Shown here piece by piece: positions 55,489-64,000 of a stretch of 64,000 bases of DNA; within the stretch, counting starts at the first letter, position 1, and every line of letters starts with the position of its first letter. Made by a program: the position numbers and the translations under genes. The notes beneath the pieces were generated by a model. That model saw only the letters and a program-made list of their open reading frames with translations. It did no database searches and had not been told where the DNA came from. The stretch spans positions 3,265,001-3,329,000 of the forward strand of contig NZ_CP019044.1 of the NCBI RefSeq assembly GCF_001953055.1, in the 5' to 3' direction. This DNA comes from Salaquimonas pukyongi. Lineage in GTDB: Bacteria > Pseudomonadota > Alphaproteobacteria > Rhizobiales > Rhizobiaceae.

Positions 55489-56372
55489 GCGCTCGAAACC
55501 CCTTCGGCACCCTCGATTGTTCTCATTACCAGATTATCGCGCCGTGCCTCAAACAGAACAATTCCCGTGGCGACCGCAAGGTTGAGCGAGTCTGCCTGTC
55601 CGGCCATGGGGATGAAAACCAGTTTGTCACAGGCGCCTGCGAGATTGGTCGTAAGCCCCTGCTGCTCATTGCCCATTACGAGAATGACGGGTTTTTCCTG
55701 CCATGCAATGCTGCGGTAGTCCACGGCACCCTGCAAGTGTGTTCCGGCGATCTGCACGCCGCCAGCTGCCTTTAAGGCCATCGCCACGAATTCGTCCTCA
55801 CTCAACCGGGCAATGGGCACGTGAAACAGCGAACCCATGGTGGCGCGAACCGCTTCCAGTGAAAACGGATCGGTGCATTCGCCGATCAACAGGATGCCTT
55901 TTGCCCCAGCAGCATCAGCGGCCCGGATGATGGTGCCCAGATTACCGGGATCACGCACCCGGTCGAGGGCAATGACGATGTCACCAGGCGCCTTGAGCGA
56001 ACCGGCTATGTGGTTTGCTTCTTTCCAGCGCTGGCGGATTACGGCGATCACCGTTTGCGGATTGTCGCGGCGGGAAATGGCACCCAGCACCTTGCCGTTG
56101 ACTTCAAGTATATCGGCGCCCGTAGCGCGGCATCTGGCTGCGGTTGCGGCAAAACCCGGATCGGCGGCCATTTCGCTCGAACAAACCACCGTTTCGATCT
56201 GCCAGCCCTGTTCCATCGCGTCGGTCAACAGCTTGCGTCCCTCGGCCAGAAATACGCCCTCGCGGTCGCGGTTCTTCTTCATGGCCAGCGCCTTGATCTG
56301 CTTGACCAGAGGGTTGGCCGTCGAGGTAACCGACTTTACCTTGCCGGCGGTTTTTACGGCGGCATCAGCCAT
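55485..56372 (-). CDS. TrmH/SpoU-family RNA 2'-O-methyltransferase
   Basis: A 295-residue SPOUT methyltransferase from the ATG at 56372. An N-terminal substrate-binding domain (TANPLVKQIKALAMKKNRDR) is followed by the SPOUT core with the conserved LDRVRDPGNLGTIIRAADA, the Gly-rich knot loop VILVMGNEQQGL, and MAGQADSLNLAVATGIVLFE. The target (tRNA or 23S rRNA) cannot be told; RlmB-like or TrmH-like activity is possible. It overlaps the upstream methyltransferase gene by eight bases. Confidence 0.92.
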   Translation of the reverse strand: MADAAVKTAGKVKSVTSTANPLVKQIKALAMKKNRDREGVFLAEGRKLLTDAMEQGWQIETVVCSSEMAADPGFAATAARCRATGADILEVNGKVLGAISRRDNPQTVIAVIRQRWKEANHIAGSLKAPGDIVIALDRVRDPGNLGTIIRAADAAGAKGILLIGECTDPFSLEAVRATMGSLFHVPIARLSEDEFVAMALKAAGGVQIAGTHLQGAVDYRSIAWQEKPVILVMGNEQQGLTTNLAGACDKLVFIPMAGQADSLNLAVATGIVLFEARRDNLVMRTIEGAEGVSSA

Positions 56373-57477
56373 CGCTTCCCTCCCGGGCGGGTGTGCCGGG
56401 CCTGGCCGTACCAGCGGTCCATCGGCTGAACATGGAGGTTGAGATGCGGCGCTCCGAGCCACGGGTGGCAATCGTCAGTTCACCCGATTCCAAAAGCCCG
56501 CCCCTGTCGCCGAAAACTTCCTGCATAAGCTCATGGATGGCAAGAAAGGACGCGCGGATCGTATAGGCGGTCAGAACAACGAAGCCTGCCCGGGGCGAAA
56601 CCAGCTCCCGGCACAGATCAGCCATATGCGGCAGGTTTTCGAAAAGCTGCCAAACCTCGCCTTTCGGACCTCGGCCATAGGCGGGCGGATCGAGCAGAAT
56701 GCCTTCATACCGGTTGCCGCGGCGCACTTCCCTTTCGCAAAATCTGACGGCATCCTCGCAAATCCAACGGATGGGTTTTTCACTAAGCCCGGCTCTTTCC
56801 TGGTTTTCCCGTGCCCAGCCAATGGCCTTCTTCGATGCATCCACATGGGTGACATGGGCACCGGCGCGCGCCGCGACCAGAGAGGCAAGACCGGTATACC
56901 CAAACAGGTTGAGCACCCGGGGCGGGCCGTCTTGACCGTCAAGGCGGGCGAGCTGCTGCTCCATGAACCGCCAGTGGGCGGCCTGTTCGGGAAAGACCCC
57001 GGTATGCCGGAAGGAAGTAAAACGGCCCCAATACTGCAGGCCGTCCCATTCCATGGGAAAGGTCTCGCCTTGCTGCGGGTTTTTAAACTGCCAGCGCCCC
57101 AGGCCCTCTTCGTCGGTATCGCCTGTAAAAACAGCATCGGCGGCTTTCCATCGCTGCGGAGGCAATCGCTTCTGCCAGATCGCCTGCCCCTCCGGCCGCA
57201 CGAGGGTCAACGCACCATATTGTTCCAGCTTCTGGCCGTCACCAGAATCCAGTAGCGCATAATCATTGTCTGGCTCGGCGCTGAGCAGGAGCCCTGTTTT
57301 TTCTGCAAGCCGCGCCTTTGCAGGTGCAAGCCGGGCAGGTGGCGCTGTTTCAACGGGTTGCTGACGGGGCACTGTTCTTTTTGTGGCCGAAGGCTCGCGT
57401 GAATGACGGCGGGCCTTTGCCGGGCCCGGCTGATCCCGGTGGTGCGAGGATTTGGCAGGTTTCCTGTTTCGGGCCAT
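56365..57477 (-). CDS. Class I SAM-dependent methyltransferase, RlmI-like
   Basis: A 370-residue protein. The first about 50 residues are a basic, disordered-looking extension, and the SAM-binding domain follows from about residue 150. It has VLNLFGYTGLASLVAARAGA (SAM loop), HVDASKKAIGWARENQ, and the DPPAYGRGPKGE motif typical of COG1092 rRNA methyltransferases. The full PUA domain of RlmI is not evident. It heads the leftward run methyltransferase-TrmH-lspA, with each pair overlapping. This suggests one operon of RNA modification and envelope genes. Confidence 0.88.
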   Translation of the reverse strand: MARNRKPAKSSHHRDQPGPAKARRHSREPSATKRTVPRQQPVETAPPARLAPAKARLAEKTGLLLSAEPDNDYALLDSGDGQKLEQYGALTLVRPEGQAIWQKRLPPQRWKAADAVFTGDTDEEGLGRWQFKNPQQGETFPMEWDGLQYWGRFTSFRHTGVFPEQAAHWRFMEQQLARLDGQDGPPRVLNLFGYTGLASLVAARAGAHVTHVDASKKAIGWARENQERAGLSEKPIRWICEDAVRFCEREVRRGNRYEGILLDPPAYGRGPKGEVWQLFENLPHMADLCRELVSPRAGFVVLTAYTIRASFLAIHELMQEVFGDRGGLLESGELTIATRGSERRISTSMFSRWTAGTARPGTPAREGSDG

Positions 57478-57690
57478 GCGCTTTCCGGGTCAGGTCGATC
57501 CGTGGTGCCTGAGTTCAGGCCTGAAATGCTGTAAAGCAATTACCGCTTTGTGAAAACCGCCCTTTGACCTGCAATTGTGTATGCCGGACCAACGGCGCAA
57601 GTCCAAATACATGAAAGAAAATCAAACAAGGACGATATGAGAACCTGCCAGGCCGGTGTCGCCATCGCCGGGCCTGCTAGCATCGCCACT

Positions 57691-57708
57691 CAAACATGAA
57701 ACGCTCTA
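57691..57708 (-). repeat. Degenerate copy of the TAGAGCGTxTCxTG repeat end
   Basis: Read leftward this is TAGAGCGTTTCATGTTTG, which matches the start of the 19971 copy at most positions (TAGAGCGTGTCCTGTTTA). It begins exactly at the TAG stop of lapA. The match is short, so relationship to the family is likely but not certain. Confidence 0.5.
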
Positions 57709-58071
57709 AGCTGCCCGTTCCGATGCAGGCAGGGATTTCAACTCGGGATGAAGCTCCCGGGTCAGTTCCTCGGCCCGCTTTTTCTGGGCTTCGGCCTCAC
57801 TTTGCCATTTCATCGCCTCAGAGTGTTCCTTGCGCAGTTTCTTGCGATGTTTGCCCTGGGTAAACCAGGTGGCAATGCTGCCGATAACCATGCCCAGCAG
57901 CAGGGCTGCAAAAAGACACGCAAACAGGGGAAGGGTAAACGCGATGGCAGGATCGGTGGCGTTGAACGGGTCCAGGCTCACCTGTACCGGTGCTCGGTTG
58001 GCTACGGACAGCATGATCAGCACTACGGCAACGGGCAGGGCAATAAACAGAAAGACAAGTTTTCTAATCAT
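57706..58071 (-). CDS. LapA-domain (DUF1049) inner-membrane protein
   Basis: A 121-residue protein with two membrane helices (about residues 4-24 and 43-68) and a charged cytoplasmic coiled coil, matching the LapA/YciS family that takes part in lipopolysaccharide assembly control. The motif SVANRAPVQVSLDPF is typical. It lies 76 bases downstream of ihfB, the usual rhizobial arrangement. The stop codon coincides with the start of a repeat-like segment. Confidence 0.88.
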   Translation of the reverse strand: MIRKLVFLFIALPVAVVLIMLSVANRAPVQVSLDPFNATDPAIAFTLPLFACLFAALLLGMVIGSIATWFTQGKHRKKLRKEHSEAMKWQSEAEAQKKRAEELTRELHPELKSLPASERAA

Positions 58072-58147
58072 TGATGCTGGCCTTCGCTTTTCTTGCCGCT
58101 CGCCTCATTCTCTGCGCATGCCTGTCCAAATTCATGTTCCATGGGAG

Positions 58148-58426
58148 TCATGCATTGAGGCGTTCGCGCAATTCCTTGCCCGTTTTGAAAAACGGCACCC
58201 ACTTCTCCTCGACTTCGACGCGCTCACCGGTCTTTGGATTACGGCCGATCCTGGGTTTGCGGTTCTTCACCGAGAAGGCGCCAAAACCCCTCAGCTCCAC
58301 CCGGTCTCCGTTGGCCAGCGCGTCTGTGATTTCGCCGAAAATGGCATTCACGATATTCTCTACATCACGAAGATAAAGATGCGGATTTTTGTCGGCAATT
58401 AATTGAATAAGTTCAGATTTTATCAT
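58148..58426 (-). CDS. ihfB: Integration host factor beta subunit
   Basis: A 92-residue DNA-bending protein. It begins [18 protein letters not shown] and has the HU/IHF core [20 protein letters not shown] with GRNPKTGE, the DNA-intercalating Pro region. It pairs with IhfA (not in the window). The ATG at 58426 is chosen because the upstream extension of the open frame overlaps sppA and has no IHF similarity. It sits 28 bases after sppA. Confidence 0.95.
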   Translation of the reverse strand: MIKSELIQLIADKNPHLYLRDVENIVNAIFGEITDALANGDRVELRGFGAFSVKNRKPRIGRNPKTGERVEVEEKWVPFFKTGKELRERLNA

Positions 58427-58454
58427 CGCTTCGTGATAACCCCCTGGTTCGCCT

Positions 58455-59480
58455 TCACCTTCCGAGTGTGCCCGCGCCGTCAATCTGAAGCATGGAAACC
58501 AGCCCGTCAAGAAACAAGCGCTCAGGCAGCATTTCGTAAAGCTCCCCAAGCGGCGCGGCAGGTGTCGCAAGTCCCAATTGAACGGCAAACCAGCGAAGGG
58601 CAGCCGCCGTTTTTCCTGCAGGATTCGACAGGTAAAGGTCGTTGTCGCGATCTGCTTTCCAGGTATGGATTTCAAGGCTGTCGGAAAGCCCCTTTTCCGC
58701 CACCAGCCAGGCACGGGCTGTCTCTTCGTCGCCGATTTCGTCGACCAGCCCGTTTTCCAGACCCTGGGCACCGGTAAAAATACTGCCGTCGGCAAGCAGG
58801 CGTGCCTTTGACGGCGTAAAGCCGCGCCGGTCGGCAACCAGCCCCACAAACCACTGATAACTGTCCTGAACGATCCGGTCGATCATCGCCTTTGCTTCCG
58901 GGGAAGCCGGTTTGAACGGCGAGGGTTCTGCTTTCAGCGGCGAGGATTTGATTTCGTTGACCTCAACCCCGATCTTGTCGAGCAGTTCGGATACCTGGCC
59001 GTACTGAAAGATCACGCCTATCGAGCCGACAATGGAAGAGCGTCGCGCAACGATGTGGTCGGAGCCGGCGGCGATCATGTAACCGGCGGAAGCGGCAAGC
59101 GTCCCAACGCTGGATGCCACCGGTTTTTCTGCGGCCAGATCCCGCACCGCCTCAAAAATAGCCTCGCCCCCAACGGTGGAGCCGCCAGGCGAGGATATGT
59201 CGAGAATGACTGCCTTGACCTGCTCTTTTTCCTTCAGGTCTTCCAGAAGGTCGAGCATCGGCTTGTCATTGGTGATCACGCCGGAAATCTTCACACGGGC
59301 AATGTGGTCGCTGCTGCGCTTGCTCAGCCCCTCGAACGCGCCAAGCGCCCAGAGAATTGAAGCGATGGCTGCGGCAAGCAGCAGCAGGGAAGCGATCCGC
59401 CAGAAGGTGATGCGGCGCTTCATTTTGCGCCGGTCAACGATCTGATCGGCAGAAAGAGCGGATGATACAGAAGCAGCCAT
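58455..59480 (-). CDS. sppA: Signal peptide peptidase SppA
   Basis: A 341-residue S49-family membrane protease that degrades cleaved signal peptides. One N-terminal membrane helix (about residues 29-50) is followed by the protease domain. [20 protein letters not shown] is the conserved strand-loop, and the catalytic Ser is in [31 protein letters not shown] leads to the Lys-bearing helix. This is the short SppA form of about 320-340 residues, with a single protease domain. It follows rpsA. Confidence 0.95.
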   Translation of the reverse strand: MAASVSSALSADQIVDRRKMKRRITFWRIASLLLLAAAIASILWALGAFEGLSKRSSDHIARVKISGVITNDKPMLDLLEDLKEKEQVKAVILDISSPGGSTVGGEAIFEAVRDLAAEKPVASSVGTLAASAGYMIAAGSDHIVARRSSIVGSIGVIFQYGQVSELLDKIGVEVNEIKSSPLKAEPSPFKPASPEAKAMIDRIVQDSYQWFVGLVADRRGFTPSKARLLADGSIFTGAQGLENGLVDEIGDEETARAWLVAEKGLSDSLEIHTWKADRDNDLYLSNPAGKTAAALRWFAVQLGLATPAAPLGELYEMLPERLFLDGLVSMLQIDGAGTLGR

Positions 59481-59635
59481 GGTAATTCTCCTGTCTGACC
59501 GTTCACCAGGCCCGGGTTATACCGCTCCGGGCAGCCCTGACCGCAATGGTCGCTGGTGTTGTTTCAGGGGTGGCACCTTTGAAACGCAAAAATGATCTAA
59601 CAGTGCGGCATGCTTGCTGCAAGCTGTGGCTGGAA

Positions 59636-59673
59636 TCAAAAAGGCCCGCGCCGGATTGACCGCACGGGCCTTC
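59636..59673 (-). terminator. Rho-independent terminator after rpsA
   Basis: On the minus strand a GC-rich stem (aaggcccg with cgggcctt, 59641-59648 and 59665-59672) is followed by a T tract (seen as A before 59641). It lies about 20 bases after the rpsA stop. Confidence 0.82.
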
Positions 59674-59692
59674 TTCTCAGTGTATCCAGCGG

Positions 59693-61396
59693 TTATTTCT
59701 CGCCGGATTTTTCTTTCAGCGCAGCACCAAGAATATCGCCAAGGGATGCTCCGGAATCGGTTGAACCGTACTGTGCGACGGCCTCCTTCTCCTCGGCAAT
59801 CTCCAGCGCCTTGATCGACACGCCCACCTTGCGGTTTTTCTTGTCGAACTGGATGATGCGGGCATCGACCTTCTGGCCGGGAGCGAAGCGCTCGGGGCGC
59901 TGTTCGTCACGGTCACGCGAAAGGTCGGAGCGCTTGATGAAGGTCTGGATGTCGGTATCGGCGATTTTCACCTCAAGTCCGTTATCCTTCACTTCAAGCA
60001 CCTCACAGGTGACCACGGCACCCTTGCGCAGGTCGCCGGAGTCTGCGGCATCGCCGATCGGATCGCCCGAAAGTTGCTTGATGCCCAGGGAAATGCGTTC
60101 CTTCTCGATATCCACATCCAGAACGACAGCATCCACCGTATCGCCCTTGTTGTAGTCCTCGATGGCTTCTTCGCCGGAACGGTTCCAGTCCAGATCGGAC
60201 AGGTGGACCATGCCGTCGACATCGCCTTCCAGGCCGATGAACAGGCCGAATTCGGTCTTGTTCTTGACCTCGCCGGACACCTTGGCGCCGACCGGGAACT
60301 GTTTGGCGAAACCTTCCCACGGGTTTTCCAGGGTCTGCTTGAGGCCCAGCGAGATGCGGCGCTTGGCCGGATCGACCTCGAGAACCTGCACTTCGACTTC
60401 CTGGCTGGTGGAAACGATCTTGCCGGGATGGACGTTCTTCTTGGTCCACGACATTTCCGAAACGTGGATCAGTCCCTCGATACCCGGTTCGATCTCAACA
60501 AACGCACCATAGTCGGTGATGTTGGTGATACGGCCCGTAATACGCGTATGGACCGGGAACTTGGTTTCGATCGATTCCCACGGATCGCTTTCGAGCTGTT
60601 TCATGCCTAGCGAAATACGGTGGGTTTCCTGGTTCACGCGGATGATCTGGACCTTGACGGTCTGACCGATCTGCAGAATTTCCGATGGGTGGTTAACCCG
60701 GCGCCAGGCCATGTCGGTAACGTGCAAAAGGCCGTCAATGCCACCAAGATCGACGAATGCGCCGTAATCGGTGACATTCTTGACCACGCCCTCGACGACC
60801 TGACCCTCTTCGAGGTTCTGGACGATTTCAGAGCGCTGTTCAGCGCGGTTTTCTTCCAGGATGGTGCGGCGCGAAACAACAATGTTGCCGCGGCGGCGGT
60901 CCATCTTGAGAATCTGGAAAGGCTGCGGGTTGTTCATCAGCGGGGTCACGTCGCGGATCGGACGAATATCCACCTGGGAACGGGGCAGGAAGGCGACAGC
61001 GCCGTCCAGATCGACGGTGAAACCGCCCTTGACCTGGTTGAAGATGATGCCTTCGACCTTTTCGTTGTTCTCGAATTTCTCTTCAAGGCGCTGCCAGCTT
61101 TCCTCGCGGCGGGCTTTTTCCCGGCTCAGCATGGCTTCGCCAAGCGCATTTTCGATCCGCTCGACATAGACCTCGACTTCATCGCCCACATTGAGCGAGC
61201 CGTCTTTTGCCTTGGCGCCGAATTCTTTCAGGGGCACGCGGCCCTCGACTTTCAGGCCGACATCGATGACGGCCATGTCTTTTTCGATCGCTGTGATCAG
61301 CCCTTTGACTACCGCGCCTTCTACGACGTCATGGATTTCAAAGGATTCGTTGAGAAGAGTTTCGAACTCTTCCCGGGTAGGGTTCAGACTTTCCAT
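59693..61396 (-). CDS. rpsA: 30S ribosomal protein S1
   Basis: A 567-residue S1 protein from the ATG at 61396, which begins MESLNPTREEFETLLNESFE. Six S1 RNA-binding domains can be followed, with repeated GxVxxxxxxGAFVD-like motifs such as GVVKNVTDYGAFVDLGGIDG and GRITNITDYGAFVEIEPGIE. It binds mRNA leaders during initiation. The open frame extends 71 codons upstream, but that part overlaps the leader and is not conserved. It has its own terminator, as expected for a strongly expressed gene, and lies downstream of cmk. Confidence 0.97.
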   Translation of the reverse strand: MESLNPTREEFETLLNESFEIHDVVEGAVVKGLITAIEKDMAVIDVGLKVEGRVPLKEFGAKAKDGSLNVGDEVEVYVERIENALGEAMLSREKARREESWQRLEEKFENNEKVEGIIFNQVKGGFTVDLDGAVAFLPRSQVDIRPIRDVTPLMNNPQPFQILKMDRRRGNIVVSRRTILEENRAEQRSEIVQNLEEGQVVEGVVKNVTDYGAFVDLGGIDGLLHVTDMAWRRVNHPSEILQIGQTVKVQIIRVNQETHRISLGMKQLESDPWESIETKFPVHTRITGRITNITDYGAFVEIEPGIEGLIHVSEMSWTKKNVHPGKIVSTSQEVEVQVLEVDPAKRRISLGLKQTLENPWEGFAKQFPVGAKVSGEVKNKTEFGLFIGLEGDVDGMVHLSDLDWNRSGEEAIEDYNKGDTVDAVVLDVDIEKERISLGIKQLSGDPIGDAADSGDLRKGAVVTCEVLEVKDNGLEVKIADTDIQTFIKRSDLSRDRDEQRPERFAPGQKVDARIIQFDKKNRKVGVSIKALEIAEEKEAVAQYGSTDSGASLGDILGAALKEKSGEK

Positions 61397-61624
61397 TATT
61401 GCTCCTGGCAGAACGGCGGCCGGATTTCGTGGCGGCTTGCGCCTTGCGATACGCGGTTCTGCATTTGCGCCGGGTTGGTGTTGCGTTTCGGAGAAAAGGC
61501 CTACCATTAAAATGGCATGTGGCGCGAGGGCGTTTTCTCCGGTTTTCTGCCAGCACTTCCCAAAACCAAACAGGGGCAGGTCACCCTGCCATCGCATCCC
61601 GTCTGACAATCGAAAAATGCTGTT

Positions 61625-63749
<2,125 letters not shown>

Positions 63750-63887
63750 TTATGAACGGCGCTGCAAACAGGCGATAATCCCTTGTTGAAATTTGGTTTT
63801 GACAGGAAATGCAGAGGGCTGTATGGGAAGCGCGATTTGTTCCCCTTCATTTGCGTTTGTATCCCTTTGGCAGAAAGAGGCTGACCG

Positions 63888-64000
63888 TGGCTAAAGACAA
63901 ACTAGGAACCAAACGGGTGTGTCCGGATACCGGACGCAAGTTCTATGACCTGAACAAGGATCCGGTGGTTTCTCCCTATTCAGGAAAAAGCTACCCGCTC
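63888..64000 (+). CDS. TIGR02300 (FYDLN acid) family protein, 5' part
   Basis: The first 37 codons of a gene that runs off the window. The GTG start at 63888 follows an agaggc site. It encodes MAKDKLGTKRVCPDTGRKF then YDLNKDPVVSPYSGKSY. The CPDTGRKFYDLN segment defines the TIGR02300 family, small alphaproteobacterial proteins with an acidic C-terminus and unknown function. It is divergent from aroA, the usual arrangement in Rhizobiales. Confidence 0.9.

Noticed and set aside
56373-56471. Longer TrmH-type protein starting at 56471
   Set aside because: The first 33 codons overlap the upstream methyltransferase gene and are Pro/Ser-rich without similarity; the ATG at 56372 fits the family start.

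Overview
This GC-rich window reads as a stable chromosomal segment of an alphaproteobacterium, most likely of the order Hyphomicrobiales (Rhizobiales). The indicators are an ExoS/ChvG-ChvI two-component system beside ATP-type pckA and an HPr/EIIA-Man/short-HprK group, a TsaE-phosphotransferase fusion gene, a DivL-type kinase with Tyr in the H-box, an AccD lacking most zinc cysteines, AddAB instead of RecBCD, and a complete polyhydroxyalkanoate (PHA) locus with PhaR. I cannot fix the genus. There is no rRNA, tRNA, CRISPR array, prophage or large island.

Layout. 0-4.1 kb: the 3' part of a class A penicillin-binding protein, a CoxG-like protein, and the threonine-degradation pair kbl-tdh. 4.1-9.7 kb: PHA locus with phaB and phaZ leftward and phaC, phasin and phaR rightward. 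A perfect 17-bp inverted repeat overlaps a strong sigma70-like promoter in front of the phasin gene. 9.8-14.3 kb: aldehyde dehydrogenase, flavin reductase, pyrF, a DUF2852 membrane protein and a YgjP-like metalloprotease. 14.3-19.9 kb: trpF-trpB-cutA-trpA-accD-folC. 19.9-20.4 kb: a decayed IS481-type element and a piece of a short repeat family. 20.4-30.5 kb, leftward: trxA, addA, addB, a MITE-like repeat, a MurU-like nucleotidyltransferase and TsaE fused to an AmgK-like kinase. 30.5-38.9 kb, leftward: divL-like kinase, ahcY, HPr, EIIA-Man, hprK, chvG, chvI. Then divergent pckA.

41-46.3 kb: a DUF1150 protein with a frameshifted hsp20 that keeps a near-consensus heat-shock promoter, malate synthase G, an L,D-transpeptidase, mmcB and the actS-actR (regB-regA) redox system. 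47.7-54 kb: hrpB helicase and a complete YnjBCD-type ABC importer. 54-57.5 kb: an AcuI-type oxidoreductase, lspA and two SAM methyltransferases. 57.7-63.7 kb, leftward: lapA, ihfB, sppA, rpsA, cmk, aroA. The window ends inside a FYDLN-domain (TIGR02300) gene.

How the genes fit together. Carbon storage (phaB, phaC, phasin, phaR, phaZ), anaplerosis and gluconeogenesis (pckA, glcB) and the PTS regulatory branch (HPr, EIIA, HprK) lie near the acid/envelope-stress system ChvGI and the redox system ActSR. I found no clearly new defence or biosynthetic system. The items most worth a second look are the phasin operator-promoter, the broken hsp20, the mobile repeat family with its IS481 relic, the separation of lapA from trpF, cutA inside the trp operon, the TsaE/AmgK fusion beside MurU, the DivL-type Tyr kinase, and residue losses in AccD and AroA.
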